From: Pedobacter jejuensis
Lineage (GTDB): Bacteria; Bacteroidota; Bacteroidia; Sphingobacteriales; Sphingobacteriaceae
DNA length: 64,000 bases
Direction of reading: 5' to 3'
NCBI RefSeq assembly: GCF_003725795.1
Contig: NZ_RBEE01000014.1
Location: 62,001-126,000, forward strand
Shown: positions 42,075 to 50,757 of the stretch, piece after piece
Layout: each line of letters starts with the position of its first letter
Position numbering within the stretch: the stretch's first letter is position 1
The notes under the pieces: model-generated
What the model was told of the DNA's origin: nothing
Databases searched by the model: none
Seen by the model: only the letters and a program-made list of their open reading frames with translations
Translations under genes and position numbers: made by a program

Positions 42075-42353
42075 TTAAACGAAAGTATATATAGCTGAAA
42101 AAACCAATGTAAGTAGAAGATAAATTGCGAAAACCTTCCCAATATTTTTGACCAGAAAAGCCATTAGTAAAAGTATGGCCCAGAGGATGTAACCCGTGAT
42201 GAAAGAAGTCACTACCACTTCCTTCTGTGGGAGAATTTTGCAGATTAGTAAATGAAAGGAGAACATAACGGTGTAGCCGCCTATCGTGCCTACCAAAATT
42301 TTGGCTAACCGTAGCCACGGCGATTTGGTGAGATGCTTTTTGTTTGCCGGCAT
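42075..42353 (-). CDS. small membrane protein, DUF3649-like
   Basis: 92 aa with three hydrophobic helices. The pattern LAKILVGTIGGYTVMFSFHL, LPQKEVVVTSFITGYILWA, LLLMAFLVKN resembles DUF3649 proteins, which in proteobacteria sit between DUF3325 and PepSY proteins in siderophore operons. The same order is seen here. Role: probable accessory subunit of the PepSY reductase. Gaps are 3 bp to the preceding gene and 1 bp to the next. Confidence 0.68.
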   Translation of the reverse strand: MPANKKHLTKSPWLRLAKILVGTIGGYTVMFSFHLLICKILPQKEVVVTSFITGYILWAILLLMAFLVKNIGKVFAIYLLLTLVFSAIYTFV

Positions 42354-42356
42354 AAA

Positions 42357-42686
42357 TTATATGAAAATTTCTAATAGTAAAATAGAGAAATACAGCACCG
42401 CAACTACTTTTATCCTTAAATACTGAAAGGGCTGAAGCACTACAATTAAACTTCCTGCAGCCATCAAACCAAAGATTACTGAGGCTATACCGCTAGCGAG
42501 GCCAAGGTTAAATATAAATGATGCGGTTGCAATTAGGAATAAAACAGCCCCGGAAATGCGAAAGAGCAAAGCATTGGCAACGATATGCTGTATATAAACC
42601 GGTGGATGCGTCAACTTTATTTGCCCGGATGTGAGGTACCAGCATTCAAAAGAAATCAACAGCAATAAAAACGTAGTGGTTATCAT
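42357..42686 (-). CDS. small membrane protein, DUF3325-like
   Basis: 109 aa from ATG 42686 (MITTTFLLLLISFECWYLTS); an in-frame ATG at 42722 would add twelve residues and is possible. Three hydrophobic helices, with FRISGAVLFLIATASFIFNL and VVLQPFQYLRIK recalling DUF3325. Found in an iron-siderophore operon next to a DUF3649-like protein. It is separated from the lipoprotein gene upstream by a 13-bp intercistronic hairpin, so it may be made in smaller amounts than the receptor and lipoprotein. Confidence 0.6.
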   Translation of the reverse strand: MITTTFLLLLISFECWYLTSGQIKLTHPPVYIQHIVANALLFRISGAVLFLIATASFIFNLGLASGIASVIFGLMAAGSLIVVLQPFQYLRIKVVAVLYFSILLLEIFI

Positions 42687-42807
42687 AAAAATTGGGATCA
42701 GTTTGCACGAATGCAGGATCAATAATTCTTTTTAATGGAAAGGCGGGTGAAGAAAATCAGTCAATCTATAGCGAATACCAAAAGATGTTAAATGTATGAT
42801 CAAGGTC

Positions 42808-42844
42808 AGCAATCATTTGTCGAAACTTTCCACAAATGATTGCT
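42808..42844 (-). other. intercistronic hairpin inside the iron operon
   Basis: AGCAATCATTTGT and its exact complement (13 bp) with an 11-base loop, directly after the DUF4374 gene. No T-run follows on the minus strand, so it is more likely an mRNA processing or stability element, or a weak terminator, than a strong stop. Confidence 0.6.
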
Positions 42845-42859
42845 GTATTTATTCTCTAA

Positions 42860-44083
42860 TTAATTTACACGTTGAATGGCTGTTATCAACCCGCCTTCTA
42901 CTTTTAAGCCTCTTGTGGCCGTATTATTAGATGCATCCACTTTATAAACCCATGTTGTTCCATCCGTTAAGTTAACACCGATATAACCCGTTTTACCATC
43001 TCTTGGAGAATAATTGGTATGTGTCATACTCGCAATGTTAGCCGCCTCAGGAAAACCACTTACCGGGCTTACCGTTTTGTTAACAACATCTACAATCGCT
43101 AATCTTTTTCCGGCAGTATAAGCTCCACGAGTTGCCTTAGGCTCCATGTTCGCCACAAATTTATTTTGACCTACATATAGCCAGTTGGTGATTACGTTAT
43201 TTCCTGATGCAGCTTCAACATCCATCAAATAAGACAAATCAAATTCTGACGTTCCAGATTTGATCCTTGTAATGGATGAAGGCTTGGTTGAGGTGAGCAC
43301 ACCACCTTTCACAGCTACAGAAGATGAGAAAGCATAAACATCACCATTTTCCACTACTTCAAGTCCATCAGTAAAATACCTGCCAATAAAACTGGTTCTG
43401 GTATCTTTTATCGTTTTTTCATACTGCATAGACGGATAAGTGTAAACTGCAATACCGGCCTGATTTGGATAGTCTGTTTCAAAAGTACGACCAGTGATAG
43501 AAAAGAAAGGTGCATATACTTTATTACCTACTTGTTTAATCCAGCTGAAGTGCGCAATTTCCCCATTTCCTGATGGCGCTACTGCATCAAGGGTACCCTC
43601 AGCCGTTTGCGCATTGGTTTCCGAATTAACGATGTACCAGTTGGCTAGTGTTGCACCGGTTGCAGCAAACGCTCTGGGTACTCTAACCATTAATATATCT
43701 TTGTTTACTGGTGCAAATGCCTGTACAGTTGCCGCTGTAAAGTCGTTTAGCTTATTTAATTTACCAGATTTAATATCATAAACCGTTACTGCACCAGGGT
43801 TACCCTGACCGTAAAGCATACTAAAAAATTTATTTCCTAAAGTAACATAATACCGGTATGTACCATCTTGTTCTACACCATTGCCTACGATGGAGACAGT
43901 ACCCTGATCCAAATTTGCAGCCGTTAAAAGATAGTCGGCTACGCCAGTTGAAGCTACCGGTGTTACCGCAAGAACATAATTTCCGGGATTTTCAGCAACG
44001 GGTTCTCCAACATTTTTTTTACATGAGCTGAATGCTGCTGTTAGTGCCAGCGCAACTAGCGCCTTAGTAATTGTTGATTTCAT
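42860..44083 (-). CDS. DUF4374 lipoprotein, XusB-like siderophore-binding protein
   Basis: 407 aa. SPII signal LVALALTAAFSSC (Cys20). The rest is a beta-propeller-like DUF4374 fold: YVLAVTPVASTGVADYLLTA, GNGVEQDGTYRYYVTLGNKF, VTVYDIKSGKLNKLNDF, and a C-terminal WVYKVDASNNTATRGLKVEG. In Bacteroides thetaiotaomicron the DUF4374 lipoprotein XusB binds ferric enterobactin at the surface. The gene sits 28 bp after a TonB receptor and upstream of a PepSY reductase, the same set of functions. The siderophore recognised here is unknown. Confidence 0.85.
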   Translation of the reverse strand: MKSTITKALVALALTAAFSSCKKNVGEPVAENPGNYVLAVTPVASTGVADYLLTAANLDQGTVSIVGNGVEQDGTYRYYVTLGNKFFSMLYGQGNPGAVTVYDIKSGKLNKLNDFTAATVQAFAPVNKDILMVRVPRAFAATGATLANWYIVNSETNAQTAEGTLDAVAPSGNGEIAHFSWIKQVGNKVYAPFFSITGRTFETDYPNQAGIAVYTYPSMQYEKTIKDTRTSFIGRYFTDGLEVVENGDVYAFSSSVAVKGGVLTSTKPSSITRIKSGTSEFDLSYLMDVEAASGNNVITNWLYVGQNKFVANMEPKATRGAYTAGKRLAIVDVVNKTVSPVSGFPEAANIASMTHTNYSPRDGKTGYIGVNLTDGTTWVYKVDASNNTATRGLKVEGGLITAIQRVN

Positions 44084-44111
44084 ATTAATTTTTATTGATG
44101 TTTTATGAAGA

Positions 44112-46466
44112 CTATTTTGTTTTATTAATGAAGTATCGAAGATTCAAGTAAAAACCGCGACCAGGTTTTTGCAGGCTAAAGTTGTCGAACAATGGCTTGT
44201 TGGTTATATTTTTAGCTTCCAGAGAGATGTTATAACGACCATTTTTCATGCTATACACGAAATTAAAATCATGGGCAAGTTGCATCGGAATCACCTTTTT
44301 ATCATCTGTTGTACTTCTTCCGCCTAGGCTTGGCCAGTACAGCCAGAAAGCATGCACATACAGTAAATTATAGCCGATTGTTAGATTGTTCCCTTTTTTA
44401 CCAACATCCCTGAACGAAGCGCTTACATCAGCATTCCCAAACAGATACGGAATATTTGGCATCTGATCCAGATAGACCGGACTAACGCCATTATAACCTG
44501 GCTCAAACTGCTGAAGATTTTGCAAGAATTGATATGTAATTGTGGTACCTGCCGACAACCAGTTTTTATAAGAATATCTGATGTCTGCGTCTGCACCAAG
44601 TGTTCTTACGCCTTCTCTATTATCTGCGATTGTTTTGGTTTGGTTATTATTAAAGCGGTTATAAATAAAATCTGCAGAGTAGCGGTATACGCCATTTGCC
44701 GTAACCGAAAAGCGATTAATTTCATTGATTTGAAAGTTATACACCACACCCAGATTCAGATTATCACTTCTTTCTGGTTTCAATGCCGGGTTGGCTTCCT
44801 GATTCTCTAAATCACCAAATATTTCTGTCGCTTCCGGCATCCTGTTGGTCAGCTCGTAAGAAGATCTCACCTGCAGATTTGGATTGATAAAATAAGCAAG
44901 GGCCAAACCATATCCTAACTTGCTGGTAGAAGATGCGATATTTCTACTTCCAATGATATTGTTCTGGTAAATGTATTTTCCAAAAAGATTGGTACTCCAC
45001 TTATTATCTACGTCATAGCTATACCCAAATCCAAGCACATTTTTATTTACCTTTTTTGCAGGGTCAAGCGCATTGTTGGCAGGAAACAGGATATTATCGG
45101 TTTTCCGGTTGAAGGTAGAAAACACATTGTTGACCGCTACAGAATGGTGTTCTGCTAATTGATAACTGACCATTGCTGTTGCCAAACCATTATTGTTCGA
45201 AAACTTTGAAAGCTGTCCCCCCTCACGTTCGCCCATTGTAGCTTTAGGATCGCGAATACCGTCCCAGTCATAATCAGCATAAGCTGTGTCGATAGTCTTT
45301 TCATAACCTAGGTTATAATTAGCGTTTAAGGTAACATCCAATCCTTTGAGCAAGTTGGTTTTCTTGTATTTTAGAGATGGCATGATGATCGTTCCTCGTC
45401 TGTGCAGCTGTCCAAAAACAGCATCCGGACGGGCACCAGTCTGGATTTCTTTGTAATTTTTACCCAGCGTAATACCCAAGAGTAAATTATCGGCAAATGA
45501 TTTACCCACTACACCTACATTAGCAATTAATGTTTCATTATGATAGGTATCATTAAACCGCCTCAAAGAGGTTGCGGTAGTTCCCTGCACATTAGCAAGT
45601 AAGCGCTGTGGCAGTTCTGTTTTATAATTGTTATCAGAATAATTTTGAAAAGCATTTAACTGAACGGTAAAGCCGCTTTTTGAAGTGGCTGCAGCATTAA
45701 TCACAGAACGGTGTGTATTGAAACTGCCGAAGGAATAGGAAGCATCAACATAGTTTCTGTTTTTATTACCCGTTACAATATTTACCGCACCACCCAAAGC
45801 ATCAGAACCCAACCACATGGGCACCACACCCTTGTAAACTTCTACACGTTCGGCGAGATTAATTGGGATGTTGTTGATCTGGAAGGATGATCCGAAGTTA
45901 TCCATTGGGATGCCATCGATAAAATATTTAATATGATTTCCTGAAAACCCATTAAGGGATACATTGAAACTTGATCCAACCCCACCGGTTTCACGAACCC
46001 TAACCCCAGCTACGCGGTCAAGTGCCCCGGAAATATCCAATGTGGTATTGTACAATTTTGCGGCATCAATTGCGGTTACATTAAAGGCCTGCCTGTTCAC
46101 TTCCTGCGCTTTCGTACGACCGACAACATTTACGGTTTCCATCTGGGCTGCATGCTCTGCTATCAAAAAGCTTATTTTTGTTTCGTTCCCTGTAGTTAAA
46201 GTTATTTCTCTTTTTTGCGTGGCGAATCCTATTGCACTAATAACTATACTATACTTTCCAGGTGTGATGTTTACGATTCGAAATGTTCCACTGGCATCAC
46301 TTACCGAGCCATAAGCAGTTTTGGAAATTTTAATGGTAGCGCCCGGAAGAATCTCTCCTGTAGTTGTTTTTACTGTTCCAGAAAGTATGGAACTGAGATT
46401 TTGGGCATAAGTGAAAATTACATTGGCACATAGCATTGCCGTTAGCAAAATTTTCTTAATTTGCAT
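44112..46466 (-). CDS. TonB-dependent siderophore receptor, XusA-like
   Basis: 784 aa. Signal peptide, CarboxypepD_reg-like domain (ILSGTVKTTTGEILPGATIK), plug (VNVVGRTKAQEVNRQAFNVT, LDRVAGVRVRETGGVGSSFN, EVYKGVVPMWLGSDALGGAV), then a barrel ending NLRYFINKTK. The extension plus plug and the operon (DUF4374, PepSY) mark it as a ferric-siderophore receptor. It is the first gene of the operon. Its 5' leader holds a -7 box, a short ORF and a strong hairpin (46505-46555), so post-transcriptional control is possible. Confidence 0.9.
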   Translation of the reverse strand: MQIKKILLTAMLCANVIFTYAQNLSSILSGTVKTTTGEILPGATIKISKTAYGSVSDASGTFRIVNITPGKYSIVISAIGFATQKREITLTTGNETKISFLIAEHAAQMETVNVVGRTKAQEVNRQAFNVTAIDAAKLYNTTLDISGALDRVAGVRVRETGGVGSSFNVSLNGFSGNHIKYFIDGIPMDNFGSSFQINNIPINLAERVEVYKGVVPMWLGSDALGGAVNIVTGNKNRNYVDASYSFGSFNTHRSVINAAATSKSGFTVQLNAFQNYSDNNYKTELPQRLLANVQGTTATSLRRFNDTYHNETLIANVGVVGKSFADNLLLGITLGKNYKEIQTGARPDAVFGQLHRRGTIIMPSLKYKKTNLLKGLDVTLNANYNLGYEKTIDTAYADYDWDGIRDPKATMGEREGGQLSKFSNNNGLATAMVSYQLAEHHSVAVNNVFSTFNRKTDNILFPANNALDPAKKVNKNVLGFGYSYDVDNKWSTNLFGKYIYQNNIIGSRNIASSTSKLGYGLALAYFINPNLQVRSSYELTNRMPEATEIFGDLENQEANPALKPERSDNLNLGVVYNFQINEINRFSVTANGVYRYSADFIYNRFNNNQTKTIADNREGVRTLGADADIRYSYKNWLSAGTTITYQFLQNLQQFEPGYNGVSPVYLDQMPNIPYLFGNADVSASFRDVGKKGNNLTIGYNLLYVHAFWLYWPSLGGRSTTDDKKVIPMQLAHDFNFVYSMKNGRYNISLEAKNITNKPLFDNFSLQKPGRGFYLNLRYFINKTK

Positions 46467-46504
46467 GACTTTTAATAGCGATTAAAGGTGAACTGGATTT
46501 TCCG

Positions 46505-46555
46505 GTTAGCCACATGGGTCCGAACCATGTGGCATTTTTTTTACAGCGCAAATAT
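46505..46555 (-). promoter_or_regulatory. 5' leader of the iron operon: -7 box, short ORF and 9-bp hairpin
   Basis: On the minus strand: TATATTTG (46555-46548), then after an A-run the ORF MPHGSDPCG (46534-46505), whose DNA forms a perfect hairpin GCCACATGG/CCATGTGGC with a 7-base loop (46532-46508). The receptor ATG follows about 40 nt later. Read on the plus strand the hairpin is followed by eight T, so it could also terminate plus-strand transcripts. No good -33 box is seen at standard spacing. Confidence 0.45.
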
Positions 46556-46906
46556 ATGATTTTTATTTAGACTGAATACAAATAGAGAAAAGAATTATTG
46601 GAAAATAAGAAATTAACTAGCTAATAATCGTTTAAAGTGCTTTCTTAAAAACATTTTCATTCTGTAGTTAAAAAACTGGTTTGGTTTTGCTGGCAAAAAT
46701 TCCTAGATTTCTGAAATTGGCGAGTAAATTTAAAACTCCGGGATGCAGATAAAAAATAGTGGTATTAAAGAAATTCGCGTAACCACTGTTTGCAGAAATA
46801 GACCTTTACTTTATAAGGAAATCCAATCTTGAAAAACCATTGTCATACCTAAGTATTCTCCTGCAGGCTATATAACAGAAAACAAAACAATCAAATACAT
46901 CCACAA

Positions 46907-47014
46907 ATGAAGTATCTACTATTTCTTAGTATCTTCATACAAATCAAAATATATCTTCAAAAAGTAGAAATCTTACTGGTAGGCGTTCCTTATAACTATG
47001 GGGAATATGTTTAA
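46907..47014 (+). pseudogene. short ORF or gene fragment (35 aa)
   Basis: Reads MKYLLFLSIFIQIKIYLQKV then EILLVGVPYNYGEYV. A signal-like start followed by a strand ending in a Gly-Val-Pro turn looks like the first 35 residues of an exported protein, cut off. Nothing supports expression. The remainder of 46560-47114 shows no gene. Confidence 0.25.
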
Positions 47015-47114
47015 GCAGGACTTTTTAGCTATAAAGCAAAAATAAAAAAGTGTGAACGACCTGCTTTCTTCGGCGAATTTTTGAGCAAGGGGGATGAAGA
47101 GAATATTATGGACA

Positions 47115-47597
47115 TTATTTTATATTTTTTTCCAGCTTGGCATTTTGACCGGCCAGGATTTTCCATAATCCATCACGCTTTACAAGTAAGATCAGCCTGC
47201 GGAATTCAAAAGTTTGACCTGGAAACCTTTCATCTCCATCCAAACCGGTTCGCACATGAGCGATTGCGAAATCGGATTGCGGATAGGTAATATCTTCTAT
47301 GGAGCGGGTATAGTATCGAGTGTTTTTAAAGTACGTACTATGAACCTGCTGATAATGGAATTGGATATCAGCTCTACCTTTATAATAGGCACCAAACCAG
47401 TTTACCCAGGTGGCGTCCAAGGTATAGTTATCTGCCAACCCTTTGGCATCATGTCGATTCCAGGCTTGTTCATAATTTTCTATAAGCAGCTTTATCGCCA
47501 TATTTTCTTTGGCAGTATCTATTTGCTGGCTGTAAGCTTTAAGGCCATACAAACAGCATAAAAACATAATTATTAACCTAAAATTAATGATTTTCAT
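47115..47597 (-). CDS. exported SnoaL-like protein (SgcJ/EcaC type)
   Basis: 160 aa from ATG 47597 (MKIINFRLIIMFLCCLYG), which gives a signal peptide; the longer frame to 47687 adds 30 unlikely residues. The domain is NTF2/SnoaL-like: LIENYEQAWNRHDAKGLADN, YTLDATWVNWFGAYYKGRAD, then RLILLVKRDGLWKILAGQNA. SgcJ/EcaC proteins are often annotated as oxidoreductases, but many only bind small molecules. It seems monocistronic. Substrate unknown. Confidence 0.82.
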   Translation of the reverse strand: MKIINFRLIIMFLCCLYGLKAYSQQIDTAKENMAIKLLIENYEQAWNRHDAKGLADNYTLDATWVNWFGAYYKGRADIQFHYQQVHSTYFKNTRYYTRSIEDITYPQSDFAIAHVRTGLDGDERFPGQTFEFRRLILLVKRDGLWKILAGQNAKLEKNIK

Positions 47598-48071
47598 ACC
47601 TACTGAAATTATGTTGTGAAATTTATATGTACGATTCCTTGATGTTATTTTGCCAAATATCTTTATAAGCATAAAATTGGTCGACATCCACGACCAGCAT
47701 CAAACCTAAAACTCCGGATAATGTGGCAAGCCTATCTTCTATCTTACGCTAACACAGGTATTATAAATGTATATAAATCTATTAACATAGGCCCTGTCTG
47801 AAGTGAACATTATGAGAAATGATGTAACCCAATACACAACATACTATTTAACCCTAAGCACCTAACTCAAAGAAATATGGTGGTTAATAATAATTCGATT
47901 ATTAAGATTTTAGAATCTAATGCATTCTTTTTTTTGCATAATCGAAATGTTAATTGCGGGCTATCAATCTTCTATATAGTTTAAATAAATTAATTTAATA
48001 GATGATCTAAATAGAAATATTTAGGTGTAGCGTTTTTCGCGAATTAAACGTTTAAGAAAGAAAAACTCCAA
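47598..48071. other. gene-free spacer
   Basis: 474 bp between divergent genes. No credible gene, promoter of consensus type or repeat family member was found; a 17-codon ORF at 47811 is judged chance. Confidence 0.4.
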
Positions 48072-48488
48072 ATGAAAAACTTTTACTTTTTATGTATCGC
48101 ATTACTTGTTATAACATCAGGCTGTAAGAAAAAATCTGGTATCGATGCCGTTACAGAAACTCAAGATTTTACCATTAATACGCCCCGGAATGTTGGTTCA
48201 GCTACATTTACCATTACTGCAATTGAAGATAGTCGTTGTCCAATTAATGCCTTCTGTACGATAGCCGGAAAAGCAGTTGTTTTACTAACTGTTAAATCTG
48301 GATTACAAACCAAAAATATAAGCCTTTGCATCGGTTTCGATTGCAAAACTGCAGGCATTAGCGATAATGCAAAATTTAAATTAGGCGATATAAATCATAC
48401 TATAAAATTGATAGATGTGATTCCAAATAATAATCTAACTAATGCCAATGTACCTAAAAATGTAAAATTGGAGATTACCAGGAACTAA
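48072..48488 (+). CDS. small lipoprotein, function unknown (138 aa)
   Basis: SPII signal (CIALLVITSGC, Cys17) then KKKSG. The mature part is a beta-rich domain of about 110 residues (INTPRNVGSATFTITAIEDS). Two short-spaced Cys pairs occur, in SRCPINAFCTIAG and LCIGFDCKTAG, which could form disulfides. Similar hypothetical proteins are common in Bacteroidota, but I cannot name a family. It stands alone, 194 bp before the next lipoprotein gene. Confidence 0.7.
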   Translation: MKNFYFLCIALLVITSGCKKKSGIDAVTETQDFTINTPRNVGSATFTITAIEDSRCPINAFCTIAGKAVVLLTVKSGLQTKNISLCIGFDCKTAGISDNAKFKLGDINHTIKLIDVIPNNNLTNANVPKNVKLEITRN

Positions 48489-48682
48489 CGCTCGATTGTA
48501 TCTCGCTAGTTGCATGTTTTTTGTCGCACACAATTAATGACACAAATTCCGAGAGCTACGCATCTGTTAGGTAACCCGTAAGCAAAAACTAAGTTTACAA
48601 TACTTACTTACACATTCAAAACAAAAAATATCATAAAACCAAATCCATTTACAACTGTTTATCATAAATCGAAAGTAATTTT

Positions 48683-49747
48683 ATGAGGAAATATTTATAT
48701 ATCGCATCACTATTTACAATAATAATTTTTTTATTTTCAGGATGTAAGAAAAGACAAAAGGACGAAATTATAGATCCTGCTACATCTGCCTTTGATATTT
48801 ATGTAGCCGGAAGAGAAGGCAACATAGCTAAATATTGGAAAAACGGCACCTCTGTTAACCTTGGGAGTGGAAGCGGTTCATCGGATGCAAGGGCTATGGT
48901 GATTTCTGGAAGTGATGTTCATCTTGTTGGTTATGAAATTAATGCATCTGGAAAATATATAGCTAAATATTGGAAAAACGGCACAGCTACTTCCCTAACA
49001 GATGGAACAAAGGATGCATTTGCAAATGATATTTTTATTCAGGGAAACGATATATATATCGCCGGACAGGAAATTGCATCAGGCACATCCACCTACCAAG
49101 CTAAATACTGGAAAAACGGAATTCCTTTAACTTTAACAGAGAATATACAGCAGGCCATCGCATCAGGCATTGTTGTTTCAGGAAATGATGTATACGTAAT
49201 TGGCGAGCGCCGAAATTTGGACTGGCTTAACCCAATTACTTGCTATTGGAAGAACGGGCAATTATTTGACTTATCCGATAGAACTAGAACAGCCGTTGAC
49301 CAGGCGATCACAATATCAGGTAGTGATGTATATATGGCATGGTCTGAAACGTACAACAGTTCAGGTCAATCACAAACCCGCTACAGCAAAAACGCAGAAA
49401 CACCTATTCTTATTAATGATGGTACACCCGATATTAGAGGAAATTCCATTGCAGTTTCGGGAAATGATGTTTACATCGCCGGCTTTGGGGCTAGTAGCCT
49501 AAATAGTGCAATTACGGCAAAATACTGGAAAAACGGAACACCCGTAATTTTATCTAATGGCCCAGAAAGCGCTTTTGGACAATCAATAGCAATTTCGGGT
49601 ACTGATGTTTATGTAGCAGGTTACAGGGATGGAAATTCAAACGTACAATCGAACGTTGCGCAGTATTGGAAAAATGGCACCGTGGTCTCTTTAACCAATG
49701 GATCTCAATCTGCACTCCTTAATAAGATTATTGTAGTCAAAAAATAA
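48683..49747 (+). CDS. lipoprotein with seven YWKNG repeats, probable beta-propeller
   Basis: 354 aa. SPII signal (FTIIIFLFSGC, Cys21). From residue 38 there are seven repeats of about 45 residues, each reading D-I/V-Y-V-A-G ... A-K-Y-W-K-N-G-T ... L-T-x-G ... A-x-x-I-x-I-S-G-x. Repeat 5 is the most diverged (RYSKNAE). Seven blades of four short strands suggest a beta-propeller, possibly surface exposed. No enzyme motif is visible. The DNA repeats are diverged, so recent expansion is unlikely. Confidence 0.8.
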   Translation: MRKYLYIASLFTIIIFLFSGCKKRQKDEIIDPATSAFDIYVAGREGNIAKYWKNGTSVNLGSGSGSSDARAMVISGSDVHLVGYEINASGKYIAKYWKNGTATSLTDGTKDAFANDIFIQGNDIYIAGQEIASGTSTYQAKYWKNGIPLTLTENIQQAIASGIVVSGNDVYVIGERRNLDWLNPITCYWKNGQLFDLSDRTRTAVDQAITISGSDVYMAWSETYNSSGQSQTRYSKNAETPILINDGTPDIRGNSIAVSGNDVYIAGFGASSLNSAITAKYWKNGTPVILSNGPESAFGQSIAISGTDVYVAGYRDGNSNVQSNVAQYWKNGTVVSLTNGSQSALLNKIIVVKK

Positions 49748-49927
49748 GCATACCGAGTTTGGATGTACTTAGTAAAAGCAAAAAAAGAATAAGAAAAAGC
49801 CAAAAGAAATATCAGGCAAATAATTGTTGTATTAAGTTTCTAGCTTAATATTCTATTCAATGTTTTTAGAAACAACTATTTTAAACTTTTGTGCGCTAAT
49901 TCCGTTCCTCCTGTAAACTATATCGCA

Positions 49928-50641
49928 ATGAAAATATCACACCTTTTACTTCCCTTTGGTTTTTTGATATCGCTACATACGGCATTTGCCCAAGAACAAT
50001 CAACTTACACTTTCAAAAAGCCTTCTGCCAATGGTACTGGTAAGGTTTATATGGGTAGAGAGATTGCCTACGTAATGAGTTTTGAAGGAGTAGAATGGTT
50101 AGAACGCAACAGCCGAACACAGGAAGAAAACACCACTTTAGCTTTAGCTTCCCTACCGATTAAGAGCAATAGTGTAGTTGCCGATATTGGTGCGGGATCA
50201 GGATTTTACACTTTTCGGGTTGCCAAGCGAATTCCAAAAGGAAAAGTCTATGCCGTTGAGATTCAGGATGAAGCCATTGCCTATCTTAAGAAAAAAACAC
50301 TTGAAGACCTATTACCTAATGTTGAAGTAATCAAGGGTACGGAAAAATCACCTAATTTACCGGATAACTCCATCGATTTGGCATTTATGGTAGATGTTTA
50401 CCACGAATTACAGTACCCTGCGGCCTATTTGGCCGCATTAAGGAAAGCACTTAAACCCAATGGCCAGCTGCTTTTACTTGAATACAAAGAGGAAGACCCC
50501 ACAGTAGCCATCAAACCTGAACATAAAATGAGTGTAAAACAAGCGAAAAAAGAACTTGGGGCCAATGGTTTTAAGCTGGTAAAAAACGGCACCTTTTTAC
50601 CGCTGCAACATTTTCTGCTTTTTGAGAAAACAGGCACTTAA
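49928..50641 (+). CDS. class I SAM-dependent methyltransferase with N-terminal signal peptide
   Basis: 237 aa from ATG 49928. The first 22 residues (MKISHLLLPFGFLISLHTAF then AQ) form a clear signal peptide; the upstream in-frame ATG at 49889 is less good. The methyltransferase domain starts near residue 75 with motif I VADIGAGSGFYTFRVAKRI, acidic VYAVEIQDEAI (motif II), and LAFMVDVYHELQYPAAYLAA (motif IV), in Rossmann order. SAM is not expected outside the cytoplasm, so either the signal is a membrane anchor facing inward or the protein binds another ligand. The substrate is unknown. Confidence 0.85.
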   Translation: MKISHLLLPFGFLISLHTAFAQEQSTYTFKKPSANGTGKVYMGREIAYVMSFEGVEWLERNSRTQEENTTLALASLPIKSNSVVADIGAGSGFYTFRVAKRIPKGKVYAVEIQDEAIAYLKKKTLEDLLPNVEVIKGTEKSPNLPDNSIDLAFMVDVYHELQYPAAYLAALRKALKPNGQLLLLEYKEEDPTVAIKPEHKMSVKQAKKELGANGFKLVKNGTFLPLQHFLLFEKTGT

Positions 50642-50757
50642 ATCCAGTTGATTTTAATTTGAAATATTCCAGTGTAGCAAATAGTCTGGAAACTTTCCAT
50701 AGGCTATCACTCATCTGGTTTGATCAGCGCACCTGTATGGGATCCAGAAATAAAAGC

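Noticed and set aside
47811..47864. 17-codon ORF with several Thr and Tyr codons, considered as a leader peptide
   Set aside because: No terminator or antiterminator follows and no amino acid biosynthesis gene is downstream.
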